Source of the DNA: JAZRUF01 sp045652405
Lineage (GTDB): Bacteria > Bacillota > Clostridia > Oscillospirales > JAAYXM01
Length of the DNA stretch: 23,802 bases
Direction: 5' to 3'
NCBI GenBank assembly: GCA_045652405.1
Contig: JAZRUF010000058.1
Location: forward strand, 1-23,802
Positions 15,501 to 22,196 of this stretch are shown here, piece after piece (the first letter of the stretch is position 1; each line of letters starts with the position of its first letter). The position numbers and the translations under genes were made by a program. The notes beneath the pieces are model-generated. The model had not been told where the DNA came from. It did not search any database and saw only the letters and a list, made by a program, of their open reading frames with translations.

Positions 15501-16844
15501 CATGTTTTCCGCGCCGGAACAATAAGTGCGGTTATGGACAGAACCGCATACGGTTATGCTAAAAAGTATTTGGAAGAGCGTGGAATGACCGTATCAAAGG
15601 CCGAGGAGAACCGCTTGGCTGTCGGCTGTACCGGTATAAAACGCACGACCGGTCAGCACCCGGGCGGTGTTATGATAGTGCCGCGTGAAAAGGAGATATA
15701 TGACTTTACGCCGGTTCAGCATCCGGCAGATGACCAGACAACAGATATAATCACAACGCATTTTGATTATCATTCCATACATGATAATCTTCTTAAGCTT
15801 GACCTTCTCGGACACGACGACCCGACGATGATACGTATGCTTGAGAATTTGACCGGAGTTGATGCAAAAAAGATACCGCTTGACGACCCGGAAACAATGA
15901 GTATATTTACGTCGATAAAAGCACTTGGTATAGACGAAGACCCGCTTCTCGGTGTTACCGGTTCGGTTGCGATTCCGGAGTTTGGCACTAAATTCGTACG
16001 TGAAATGCTTATTGACACTCAACCGAAAACTTTTGATGAATTGGTTCGAATTTCAGGTCTTTCTCACGGAACCGACGTATGGCTTGACAATGCGCAGACT
16101 TTAGTGCAAAATAAAATTGCAACTCTTAAGCAGGTAATTTGCGCGCGTGACGATATAATGCTTTATCTTATATCAAAAGGCGTGCAGCCAAAGCTTTCGT
16201 TTACCATCATGGAGAGCGTGCGAAAGGGTAAGGGATTAAAGCCTGAGTGGGAAGATGAGATGCGAGCTCACGATGTCCCCGAATGGTATATAGATTCCTG
16301 TAAAAAGATTAAATACATGTTCCCGAAGGCTCACGCGGTTGCATATGTAATGATGGCATTCCGCATAGCGTGGTTTAAAGTTCATCAGCCAAAGGCGTTT
16401 TATTCCGCATATTTTTCAATACGAGCAAAAGGTTTTGATGCATCGGTTATGACACGCGGGGATAATGTTGTCGTAAGTAAAATTGAGGAGCTTTCGCACC
16501 GCGAAAAAATATCTGCCGCGGAAAAGGACATGCTTGTAACGCTTGAAGTCTGCCATGAGTTTTACCGAAGAGGTTTTAAGTTTGAGGATATTGACCTTTA
16601 TAAATCTGATGCGGTTGACTTTATAATTACCGACGACGGACTTCTTCCGCCGTTTACATCCATCCCGGGATTAGGTGAAGTTGCAGCGCGGAGCATAATG
16701 GAGCAGAGGAAAATACGCAAGTTCTTATCGGTCGAAGAGATTCAAAGCCGATGTGCTAAAGTGTCAAAGGCAGTAGTTGAGCTTCTGGATGAAAACGGTG
16801 CACTCGGAAACATACCAAAGAGCAGTCAGATGTCCTTGTTTTAA
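12510..16844 (+). CDS. polC: DNA polymerase III PolC-type alpha subunit
   Basis: A 1444-residue replicative polymerase with the full PolC order. The N-terminal region is followed by an OB fold near residues 230-325. The PHP domain starts about 340 (VELHMHTNMSAMDG) and continues past the exonuclease (TGDVHFLDPHDEVYRR). The inserted DEDDh exonuclease starts at 431 (DIETTGL, then HNAEFD, then HHRAADDAA). A four-cysteine zinc site is at about 919-948 (CPNCKN, CEKCG). The palm has PDIDLNFSGEYQ near 973, and GQHPGGVMIVP follows. The C-terminus ends QMSLF, fitting the beta-clamp-binding motif. The start is GTG at 12510 with AAAAGGGG upstream, overlapping ispG by 11 nt, so it is probably translationally coupled. 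Proofreading residues all appear intact. PolC is typical of low-GC Gram-positives. Confidence 0.97.
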   Translation: MEPNKTLTLFDIFSISDREGQMRPIFHEGIVQEAVIDKEKKTLKTSIKLPCICAPAFIEKAQEMIKTKYELSKVIIEPKYPESLLGDEYFKGLIDRIIIDHPAARGYLSDATVAFDGKTLLFSLPMGGQEFLKPCAADIKRWIFEEFNLSVAVEFVTDAAEAEKKRIEMESLHAKIAEENAKAAAEAAAQQAAKPSAPRERKPEQRDFRAARLKKVENDVVFGKPQIGEIVRIEDIADDEFGKVTIEGDVFAVDHKEIPARDFWRLSFDITDYTGSVRVNKIASQDEAKEIMDAVKTGKHVIVHGSMTYDRYAQDTVLKAQNMLLGKKKERSDKSENKRVELHMHTNMSAMDGMSSTEDLIERAAKWGHKAIAITDHGVVQAYPDAMNSAKKHEIKIIYGVEAYFVNNQASVRALTGKSDKRLEDDIICFDIETTGLNNKTEEITEIAATVLRNGELAETFHTYVNPQKHIPEKITQLTGISDATVKDAPTIDIALRDFLDFVGNRVLAAHNAEFDIGFLKVACDRLGIDYDFVYLDSLAMARALMPNLDKHKLNIVAAALKLPSFQHHRAADDAATVAYMLARFFEMLKEKCNTTSLSEVNLDLTGLTPEGTMPAKTRPYHMIILVKNYTGLKNLYKLVSLAHLKYFKKRPIIPRSVLDEYREGLIIGSACEAGELYNAVVAGRPEEELLEIAKYYDYLEIQPLGNNAFMIPKGIVSSMEDIRDFNRTIVRLADKLNLPVVATGDVHFLDPHDEVYRRVLMAGQGFSDADNQAPLYLKTTDEMLEEFSYLGEDVAYKAVVENTNMIADLCDEILPIPKEQYPPSIEGSKEELISMCHNRVHELYGDDLPPVVKERMDYELDKITTHGFDVMYMIAQKLVYRSNQDGYLVGSRGSVGSSFVAFLSGITEVNALPPHYRCPNCKNTVFMENMGFGAGVDMEDRVCEKCGTQYLKDGFDIPFATFLGFDGDKAPDIDLNFSGEYQSKAHKQTIEIFGEGHVFRAGTISAVMDRTAYGYAKKYLEERGMTVSKAEENRLAVGCTGIKRTTGQHPGGVMIVPREKEIYDFTPVQHPADDQTTDIITTHFDYHSIHDNLLKLDLLGHDDPTMIRMLENLTGVDAKKIPLDDPETMSIFTSIKALGIDEDPLLGVTGSVAIPEFGTKFVREMLIDTQPKTFDELVRISGLSHGTDVWLDNAQTLVQNKIATLKQVICARDDIMLYLISKGVQPKLSFTIMESVRKGKGLKPEWEDEMRAHDVPEWYIDSCKKIKYMFPKAHAVAYVMMAFRIAWFKVHQPKAFYSAYFSIRAKGFDASVMTRGDNVVVSKIEELSHREKISAAEKDMLVTLEVCHEFYRRGFKFEDIDLYKSDAVDFIITDDGLLPPFTSIPGLGEVAARSIMEQRKIRKFLSVEEIQSRCAKVSKAVVELLDENGALGNIPKSSQMSLF

Positions 16845-16892
16845 TACATATTCTGCGCAATAAATGACAATACTTAGTAGGAGGGTGACGAT

Positions 16893-17336
16893 ATGAGATT
16901 TATACCTATTAACTTGGACAATGTAAAAAATGCCGCAATGCTTTATCTGGACATTTTCACTAAGGATCCGTGGAATCTTGAATGGACGTATTCGACTGCA
17001 TACGCGAGGCTTTCTGCTGAGGTTAAGAAAGTAGGGTTTACAGGTTATATCGTACTTAACGAAAATGGATTACCGGGTGGTTTTTTGATGGGGCATACAG
17101 ATGCAAGAGTAGACGGCACCTACGATTTTCATTTGACGGATGTTTGCTTCCAAGCTACTATGCACGGTAATGAGCTTGCATTTAAAGCGCTGGAGCACCT
17201 TACTGAGGAACTCAAGAAGCACAACATTTGCCGCATGGAAATTTCCATGGAATATTCGCGCTTGGCTGAGGCTTTTTACGGTATGTTAGGGTTTAAAAAC
17301 AAGAAAGACGTTCTGATAATGGAGAAGAGCATATAA
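16893..17336 (+). CDS. GNAT-family N-acetyltransferase
   Basis: A 147-residue small protein with the GNAT plan. It has an N-terminal strand-helix with DPWNLEWTYSTAYARL, a central beta region, the acetyl-CoA loop region QATMHGNELAFKALEHL near residues 92-108, and the C-terminal YSRLAEAFYGMLGFKN, which resembles the usual A-x-x-F-Y-x-x-x-G-F acetyltransferase ending. The substrate cannot be told; the N-terminus faintly resembles aminoglycoside 6'-acetyltransferase-type GNATs, but that is not evidence of resistance. AGGAGGGTGA gives a very strong ribosome binding site. It lies 48 nt after polC with no terminator seen, so it is probably the last gene of that transcript. Confidence 0.8.
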   Translation: MRFIPINLDNVKNAAMLYLDIFTKDPWNLEWTYSTAYARLSAEVKKVGFTGYIVLNENGLPGGFLMGHTDARVDGTYDFHLTDVCFQATMHGNELAFKALEHLTEELKKHNICRMEISMEYSRLAEAFYGMLGFKNKKDVLIMEKSI

Positions 17337-17413
17337 ATTTAGGGCGAAATGTACAGAAACAAACGTTTTATTTTGTTAAGATTGGTGCAATTACTTGTTT
17401 TTTCCAAAGGTAC

Positions 17414-17442
17414 TTGATTTTATTAAATAAAATTGATAAAAT
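17414..17442 (+). promoter_or_regulatory. Promoter for fba
   Basis: TTGATT at 17414-17419, a 17-nt spacer, then TAAAAT at 17437-17442, in a very AT-rich 140-bp gap. It gives a short leader (about 28 nt) with AAAGGAGATG before the fba ATG. Confidence 0.65.
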
Positions 17443-17476
17443 ATTGACGAAAAGTTTTAAAGGAGATGTTTTATAA

Positions 17477-18406
17477 ATGCCACTCGTAACTTCAACTGAA
17501 ATGTTCAAAAAGGCCTATGAAGGCGGCTATGCTATTGGCGCATTCAACGTCAATAACATGGAAATTGTGCAGGGAATCACCGAAGCAGCTAAAGAGGTTA
17601 ACTCTCCGCTGATTCTTCAGGTTTCCGCTGGCGCAAGAAAGTATGCAAAGCATGTATACCTCATGAAGCTCATCGAAGCTGCAATCGAAGATACCGATCT
17701 TCCGATTTGTGTTCACCTCGACCATGGCGACAGCTTTGGAATTTGCAAATCCTGCATAGACGGCGGTTTCACTTCCGTTATGATTGACGGTTCTAAGTAT
17801 TCATTTGAAGAGAATATTGCTCTTACAAAGCAGGTTGTTGACTACGCACACGCTCATGGCGTTGTTGTAGAAGGTGAGCTCGGTAAGCTTGCAGGCATCG
17901 AGGATGATGTCAACGTTGCAGCTGAGGATGCTCAGTTTACAAACCCGGCTGAGGTTCAGGAATTCGTTGAGCGCACCGGCGTTGACTCACTGGCAATCGC
18001 TATTGGAACCAGCCACGGCGCATTTAAGTTCAAGGGTGAGCCGAGACTCCGCTTTGACATCCTTGATGAGGTTTCTAAGCGCCTGCCGAACTTCCCGATA
18101 GTTCTCCACGGTGCATCTTCTGTTATTCCGAAGTACGTTGAAATGATCAACGCAAACGGCGGAAATATGCCGGGTGCACAGGGCGTTCCGGAGGATATGC
18201 TCCGTCAGGCAGCTCGTTCTGCAGTATGTAAGATTAATATTGACTCTGACCTGCGTCTTGCTATGACCGGTACTGTTCGTGAGTACTTCAACCAGCATCC
18301 GGATCATTTTGACCCGCGTCAGTATCTCTCTCCGGCTCGTGCAAACATTAAAGAGCTTGTTAAGCACAAGATCATCAATGTTCTGGGCAGTAACGACAAA
18401 ATCTAA
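17477..18406 (+). CDS. fba: Class II fructose-1,6-bisphosphate aldolase
   Basis: A 309-residue zinc-dependent aldolase cleaving fructose 1,6-bisphosphate to DHAP and glyceraldehyde 3-phosphate. Zinc and catalytic residues are visible: D82 and H83 in HLDHGDS, VEGELGKLAG, H180 in GTSHGAFKF, H211 in VLHGASSV, and KINIDSDLRLAMTG for phosphate binding. The start at 17477 follows AAAGGAGATG. It has its own promoter and a strong terminator, so it is monocistronic. Codon choice is visibly more uniform (ctc, ccg, gct, gaa) than in neighbours, as expected for a highly expressed glycolytic gene. GatY/KbaY tagatose aldolases are the nearest alternative, but the sequence resembles the Fba class typical of Clostridia. 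Confidence 0.95.
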   Translation: MPLVTSTEMFKKAYEGGYAIGAFNVNNMEIVQGITEAAKEVNSPLILQVSAGARKYAKHVYLMKLIEAAIEDTDLPICVHLDHGDSFGICKSCIDGGFTSVMIDGSKYSFEENIALTKQVVDYAHAHGVVVEGELGKLAGIEDDVNVAAEDAQFTNPAEVQEFVERTGVDSLAIAIGTSHGAFKFKGEPRLRFDILDEVSKRLPNFPIVLHGASSVIPKYVEMINANGGNMPGAQGVPEDMLRQAARSAVCKINIDSDLRLAMTGTVREYFNQHPDHFDPRQYLSPARANIKELVKHKIINVLGSNDKI

Positions 18407-18421
18407 CATAGAGAATTTGTT

Positions 18422-18455
18422 AATCACCGCAGCAATCTGCTGCGGTGATTTTTTT
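18422..18455 (+). terminator. Intrinsic terminator of fba
   Basis: AATCACCGCAGCA (18422-18434) pairs perfectly with 18438-18450 around a 3-nt loop, and the stem runs into a seven-T tract at 18449-18455. It is the clearest canonical terminator in the window. Confidence 0.95.
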
Positions 18456-18605
18456 GTGACGTATTTTAAATTCGTTATTTCGCTGAATTTGCATTTAATT
18501 CTTTTTAGCGGTGGCTCTTTTGCATTTTGCGTTTTTTAACAAAATATGGTGGTTAAAAAATAAAAGCATACTATTAGGGGTAGGGGATTCACTGTAGGTT
18601 ATTAA

Positions 18606-18633
18606 GTTTACATAATATTGTTTACATAATATT
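18606..18633. repeat. Tandem 14-bp direct repeat, possible operator
   Basis: GTTTACATAATATT occurs twice, directly abutting (18606-18619 and 18620-18633). The first ten bases recur in inverted orientation at 18720-18729 (TTATGTAAAC), just downstream of the predicted proC transcription start. Arrangement and spacing suggest regulator half-sites. No known regulator is assigned. Confidence 0.5.
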
Positions 18634-18676
18634 TTTGTCAAAGGTTACAAAAATGCTCGTACTCCATTATTTTCAC

Positions 18677-18705
18677 TTGATTTTAAGACTGACTTGATGT
18701 ATATT
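18677..18705 (+). promoter_or_regulatory. Promoter for proC
   Basis: TTGATT at 18677-18682, a 17-nt spacer, then TATATT at 18700-18705. The predicted start is about 18712, a few bases before the inverted TTATGTAAAC element, so a protein bound there would block initiation or clearance. Confidence 0.6.
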
Positions 18706-18748
18706 TTATTTATTAAGTTTTATGTAAACAAAAGGGGATGGCGCAAAA

Positions 18749-19558
18749 GTGCGTTGTAATACTAAAGTCGGTTTTATCGGAGCCGGTAATATGGCAGGTG
18801 CGATAATAGATGCAATCCTCGGTGCCGATATATTGTCTCCCGATAGCCTTTATTTTTTTGATACCAACGAAGATAAAAAAGTATATTACGTAACTCGCGG
18901 ATTGACTGCAGTTTCTTCAAACGACGAACTGGCAGATGTCTGCGATATTATTTTCCTTGCGGTCAAACCACAGATAATTGATTTGGTTCTTGATAATATC
19001 AAAGGAAGAACTGACGGGAAGTGTATTGTATCAATCGCTGCAGGCGTTAGTGTTTCTCGTATAAAAGAAAAATTAGGTAATGACACCCGCGTGATTCGCG
19101 TTTTACCAAATACACCAATGTTGGTGCTTAAAGGCGCAACGGTTATTGCCAACCCTGAAAATATAAACAAGGAGCATCTTGAGTTGGTGGTATCAATCTT
19201 TAAAGCTGCCGGCGAAGTTGAGTTTTTGGACGAGAATCTGATAAACAACGTTATACCAGTTTCGAGTTCAAGCCCGGCATTTTTCTTCCGTATGATACGT
19301 GCCATGGCAAATGCCGGCGAGAAAAATGGTGTAGATTACGAAACATCCTTAAAACTTGCCATAGCAACAATGCATGGTGCGTCTCACATTCTTAAGGAAT
19401 CCGGAAAAACACCAGATGAGCTAATTGCTCAGGTTTCTTCGCCTGGAGGAACTACCGTAGCTGCTTTAACTGCGTTTGATGAATATGATTATGAAAAAAC
19501 CATTGAGACCGCTTTTGAGCGGTGTATAAATCGTGCTGAGGAATTAGGCGGAAAATAG
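18749..19558 (+). CDS. proC: Pyrroline-5-carboxylate reductase
   Basis: A 269-residue enzyme, normal length, making proline from pyrroline-5-carboxylate with NAD(P)H. The N-terminal Rossmann motif VGFIGAGNMAGAII is followed by FLAVKPQ, SIAAGVS, RVLPNTPM, the SSSPAFFFRMIRAMANAGEKNG dimer region, and the C-terminal QVSSPGGTTVAALTAFDE signature. The start is GTG at 18749 with AAAGGGG about 11 nt upstream; a nearby ATG at 18738 is out of frame. It stands alone, with its own promoter, in front of the spoIIM promoter. The repeated elements upstream suggest regulated expression. Confidence 0.95.
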   Translation: MRCNTKVGFIGAGNMAGAIIDAILGADILSPDSLYFFDTNEDKKVYYVTRGLTAVSSNDELADVCDIIFLAVKPQIIDLVLDNIKGRTDGKCIVSIAAGVSVSRIKEKLGNDTRVIRVLPNTPMLVLKGATVIANPENINKEHLELVVSIFKAAGEVEFLDENLINNVIPVSSSSPAFFFRMIRAMANAGEKNGVDYETSLKLAIATMHGASHILKESGKTPDELIAQVSSPGGTTVAALTAFDEYDYEKTIETAFERCINRAEELGGK

Positions 19559-19575
19559 CATCTTTTTTAACATAC

Positions 19576-19603
19576 TTGTCCCTTGCTTTTCATATTTTAT
19601 AAT
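19576..19603 (+). promoter_or_regulatory. Promoter for spoIIM-xerD
   Basis: TTGTCC at 19576-19581, a 16-nt spacer, then a perfect TATAAT at 19598-19603. The sequence does not match the sigma-E pattern that drives spoIIM in Bacillus subtilis, so vegetative transcription is suggested. The -10 is overlapped by the palindrome at 19600-19617. Confidence 0.5.
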
Positions 19604-19617
19604 AGTGCAAACTATTA
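19600..19617. promoter_or_regulatory. Perfect palindrome over the spoIIM -10/start region, candidate operator
   Basis: TAATAGT (19600-19606), spacer GCAA, ACTATTA (19611-19617): a perfect 7-bp inverted repeat covering part of the -10 hexamer and the expected transcription start. This is the classical position for a repressor site. The regulator is unknown. Confidence 0.45.
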
Positions 19618-19650
19618 GATTATTTTGAAAATGCAGAGAGGGCGTACAGT

Positions 19651-20283
19651 ATGAAAACAAAGAGAAAAAAAAATAAAACAAAAGAACAGTCGAGCGCATT
19701 TGACATAAGAACATTGCTCCTTTCCGCAATGTTTCTTTGCGGTGTTTGCGCAGGATGTATAACCGTATCGTATATAACAGGTGATAGTGCAAACGTTTTA
19801 AATGAGTACATAAAAAAAGAAATTTTAGTTTCAGCATCTGATATAACCGGAAAAGAACTTTTTTTAAAATCGGCGGTATCCCTCTGTAAATATCCTATAG
19901 TAATCTTTTTATTGGGATATACTGCCTTTGGAATTGCTTTTATTCCGGCAATACTCATTTTGCGCGGGTACTTTATTTCATTTTGCGTGACATCGGTTAT
20001 ACGTGCTTTGGGATATAAGGGGATTCCAACCGCTCTTTCGCTTTATGGTTTTCAAGCCTTATTATCAATACCATGTATTCTAATTATAGCCACTAAAGCT
20101 ATGCGTGCTTCTCAAGCCTTTTTCTCTTTCACACGAGAAGGAAAGGAGCGGAGATTATCGCCGGTGCCAGACGGATATTTAACTTGTTTTTTGCTTTGCA
20201 TTGCCTGCCTTACAGTTTGTGCAGCAGTTGAGGCGCTGTTGCTGCCCAGACTGTCCGCATGGTCGTATGCGTTGATTCTTTAA
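19651..20283 (+). CDS. spoIIM: Stage II sporulation protein M-like membrane protein
   Basis: A 210-residue membrane protein of the SpoIIM (DUF95) type. A Lys-rich cytoplasmic N-terminus is followed by hydrophobic segments at about 21-43, 81-117, 125-150 and 177-202. The central part (LGYTAFGIAFIPAILILRGYFISF, then GIPTALSLYGFQALLSIPCI) resembles the SpoIIM core, in which the protein links with SpoIID and SpoIIP for septal peptidoglycan hydrolysis and engulfment. Location next to a xerD-type gene matches the order seen in many Firmicutes. AGAGAGGG precedes the ATG. The stop is 17 nt before the recombinase start. Assignment rests on topology, motif resemblance and context, so it is less certain than the enzymes. 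Confidence 0.78.
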   Translation: MKTKRKKNKTKEQSSAFDIRTLLLSAMFLCGVCAGCITVSYITGDSANVLNEYIKKEILVSASDITGKELFLKSAVSLCKYPIVIFLLGYTAFGIAFIPAILILRGYFISFCVTSVIRALGYKGIPTALSLYGFQALLSIPCILIIATKAMRASQAFFSFTREGKERRLSPVPDGYLTCFLLCIACLTVCAAVEALLLPRLSAWSYALIL

Positions 20284-20300
20284 TTTTAAGAAGGGTAATT

Positions 20301-21191
20301 ATGATGCGGGATTTGCTTAGAGAATTTAATAACTATCTTGAAAATGAAAAAAAAGCCTCCGGCAATACGTTGGCTTCATATTTACGCGATGTAAAAAAGT
20401 TCTCGGAGTATCTCCGCGGAAGAAAGAAAAAAGATATTTCTTTGGTGACACGTAAGAACATCGAGGAATACGTATCAGAGCTTATTTCTGCAGGTAAATC
20501 AAACGCAACCGTCACGCGTAGTGTTTCCTCATTGCGTTGCTTTTATAATTTTCTTATGTCTATTGATGTTATAAATTCAAACCCCACCAAAGGCGTTATA
20601 ACTGCCAAATCTCAGAAGAAATTACCTCAGATACTTACAGGTGCCGAAGTTAATCTTCTTTTGGAACAGCCCGACTGCGGCACGCTTAAGGGGCATAGGG
20701 ATAAAGCTATGCTTGAGGTTTTATATGCAACTGGAATGAGAGTAAGCGAGCTTATTTCTCTTGATGTAAACAATGTCAATTTAGAGCTTGGCTTCATTCA
20801 TTGCACAGCGGACAATCAGCATGAAAGGGTAATACCGCTCTACACAGCGGCAGTAAACGCTTTAAGCGAGTATATGAATAAAGCGCGTAAGCTTCTTGTT
20901 GTAAGCTCTGCTGAGGATGCTCTGTTTGTAAATTTAAACGGAGAGAGAATGACACGGCAAGGCTTTTGGAAGATAATTAAGCACTATCAAGAGCAAGCGC
21001 ATATACATAAGGAAATAACACCGCACACTCTTCGCCATTCCTTTGCCACTCATTTGCTCCAAAACGGCGCAGATTTAAAATCAATACAGGAAATGCTGGG
21101 GCATGCAGATATTTCTTCAACCCAAGTTTATGCCCAGCTTATCAAAATGAATTTGAGAAATACATACAATAAATTTCATCCGCGTGCGTAA
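20301..21191 (+). CDS. xerD: XerD-like tyrosine recombinase lacking the usual catalytic lysine
   Basis: A 296-residue recombinase with the Xer length and two-domain plan: SAM-like N-terminal domain (about 3-95, NTLASYLRDVKKF, VTRSVSSLRCFYNFL) and catalytic domain (about 108-292). The catalytic Arg is R147 (ATGMRVSEL), with H242-x-x-R245 (PHTLRHSFATHLL), H268 (LGHADISSTQVYAQL) and nucleophile Y277; it ends FHPRA as XerD does. In the beta-hairpin where XerD has GKGxKER, this protein has TADNQHER (169-176), so the catalytic Lys position is D171 and no Lys is nearby. Xer proteins resolve chromosome dimers at dif; activity here is therefore uncertain. Two ATGs (20301, 20304) follow AAGAAGGG; an upstream ATG at 20259 is inside spoIIM and rejected. 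Confidence 0.88.
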   Translation: MMRDLLREFNNYLENEKKASGNTLASYLRDVKKFSEYLRGRKKKDISLVTRKNIEEYVSELISAGKSNATVTRSVSSLRCFYNFLMSIDVINSNPTKGVITAKSQKKLPQILTGAEVNLLLEQPDCGTLKGHRDKAMLEVLYATGMRVSELISLDVNNVNLELGFIHCTADNQHERVIPLYTAAVNALSEYMNKARKLLVVSSAEDALFVNLNGERMTRQGFWKIIKHYQEQAHIHKEITPHTLRHSFATHLLQNGADLKSIQEMLGHADISSTQVYAQLIKMNLRNTYNKFHPRA

Positions 21192-21209
21192 CGTGCAAGC
21201 GGATGAAAT
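21173..21209 (+). terminator. Hairpin spanning the xerD stop, U-poor
   Basis: ATTTCATCCGC (21173-21183) pairs perfectly with GCGGATGAAAT (21199-21209), with a 15-nt loop containing the TAA stop. It is followed by AATATTAATA, not a T-run. It may be a weak terminator, a 3'-end stabiliser for spoIIM-xerD mRNA, or a processing site before the next gene. Confidence 0.4.
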
Positions 21210-21239
21210 AATATTAATAAATAACCGGAGGTTAATAAA

Positions 21240-22133
21240 GTGGGATTGTTTAACAGAAAACCGAGTTTTTTAAAACCCGGAAAGGGTGTAGAACGCAACG
21301 AGAGAAAGAAGAATGCGTTCTTCAGTTTCTTCGAGCTTCTTTATCGTAGGTTTACAAAATTGTTTATTTTAAATATTATATATGCAATTTGTATTCTTCC
21401 AATAATTTGCGGAATTATCGTGCTATTTACAGGCGCTTTTCAATTGTCAGACGAAGTGGTGCGTGGCAGCTTTTTAATAAGCAATGTACTGCATATAATA
21501 AGCAATATGCCGCCGGCGTTATCCTTGACGCTTTTGGTAATTGATTTAGTATTCTTCGGTCCGTTGACAGCCGGATTTACATATGTGCTTAGAAACTACG
21601 CAACTGAGCGGCACGCATGGCTTTCAGACCTATTTTCACGAGCCAAGGCAAATTTTAAACAAGGTTTAATTTTAGGTCTTATTGATACTGTAGTTTTCTT
21701 AAGTGTTGTTTTGTACTTAGCGGCAGATATATCCGGGCTGCAGGGAAGTGGAATGTACTACCTCTATTTCGCTTTAAAAACCGCCGCGTGTCTCATTGCT
21801 GTATTTTATGTGTTCATGCGTTTTTATACGTATACAATTGCAGTAACGTTTGAATTATCCATAAAGGACATATTGAAGAACTCTGCGATTTTTGCAGTTT
21901 TAGGTTTTGTCAGAAACGTGATAGCAAGTGTTGCAATATTATCAGCAGTATTTGCTTTCACATCTACATGGATAATAGACGCAGTTCTTATTCTCACTTT
22001 CTTGTTTAGCTTCTGTGGATTCATTGGAATGTTCTCAACATACCCGATAGTTCAGAAATATATGCTTTCTGAGGATAATGGCGGCATAGAAGAACAGGAA
22101 GAAGAGACAAGTGACGTTGTAGAGAATGTTTAA
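21240..22133 (+). CDS. DUF624/YesL-like membrane protein
   Basis: A 297-residue integral membrane protein with a basic N-terminal 40 residues, about six hydrophobic segments (near 40-64, 92-116, 142-162, 172-197, 212-235 and 243-270) and a strongly acidic C-terminal tail (EEQEEETSD). The FGPLTAGFTYVLRNYA segment followed by WLSDLFSRAKANFKQG matches the DUF624/YesL pattern (GP-x-x-A, then SDFF-like and NFKQ). YesL-type proteins often sit in carbohydrate-uptake loci, but their function is not settled, and here there is no sugar transporter nearby. The start is GTG at 21240 behind GGAGG. The gene lies 48 nt after xerD and ends at a bidirectional terminator. No specific function can be assigned. 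Confidence 0.75.
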   Translation: MGLFNRKPSFLKPGKGVERNERKKNAFFSFFELLYRRFTKLFILNIIYAICILPIICGIIVLFTGAFQLSDEVVRGSFLISNVLHIISNMPPALSLTLLVIDLVFFGPLTAGFTYVLRNYATERHAWLSDLFSRAKANFKQGLILGLIDTVVFLSVVLYLAADISGLQGSGMYYLYFALKTAACLIAVFYVFMRFYTYTIAVTFELSIKDILKNSAIFAVLGFVRNVIASVAILSAVFAFTSTWIIDAVLILTFLFSFCGFIGMFSTYPIVQKYMLSEDNGGIEEQEEETSDVVENV

Positions 22134-22153
22134 TATCAAAGAGAATAAAAGAT

Positions 22154-22186
22154 AAACCGCAAAGAGCCACACTCTTTGCGGTTTTT
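22154..22186. terminator. Bidirectional terminator between the DUF624 gene and the minus-strand genes
   Basis: AAACCGCAAAGAG (22154-22166) pairs perfectly with 22172-22184, loop 5 nt. Plus strand: the stem runs into TTTTTGATATTTA. Minus strand: the stem ends GGTTT followed by ATCTTTTATT. It separates convergent genes, with the minus-strand gene stopping at 22197. Confidence 0.88.
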
Positions 22187-22196
22187 GATATTTACT

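Larger units (their letters stand above)
18456..18748. other. Intergenic region upstream of proC
   Basis: About 290 bp after the fba terminator with no convincing gene; the one open frame of 86 codons overlapping fba has no family features. It contains a tandem 14-mer at 18606-18633, an inverted third copy of its first 10 bases at 18720-18729, and the proC promoter between them. Confidence 0.6.

Noticed and set aside
15012..15503. Minus-strand open frame of 163 codons
   Set aside because: It is antisense to the polC palm region, whose plus-strand product has intact catalytic motifs.
16893..17336. Aminoglycoside resistance acetyltransferase
   Set aside because: Resemblance is limited to general GNAT features; the gene sits at the end of a housekeeping operon with no mobile context.
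18279..18539. Plus-strand open frame of 86 codons overlapping the fba end
   Set aside because: It crosses the fba terminator, is Ser/Thr-rich from a frame shift of fba, and has no ribosome site.
18606..18633. Possible CRISPR or mobile-element repeat
   Set aside because: There are only two abutting 14-bp units without spacers, and no cas genes or transposase nearby; it is better read as regulator sites.
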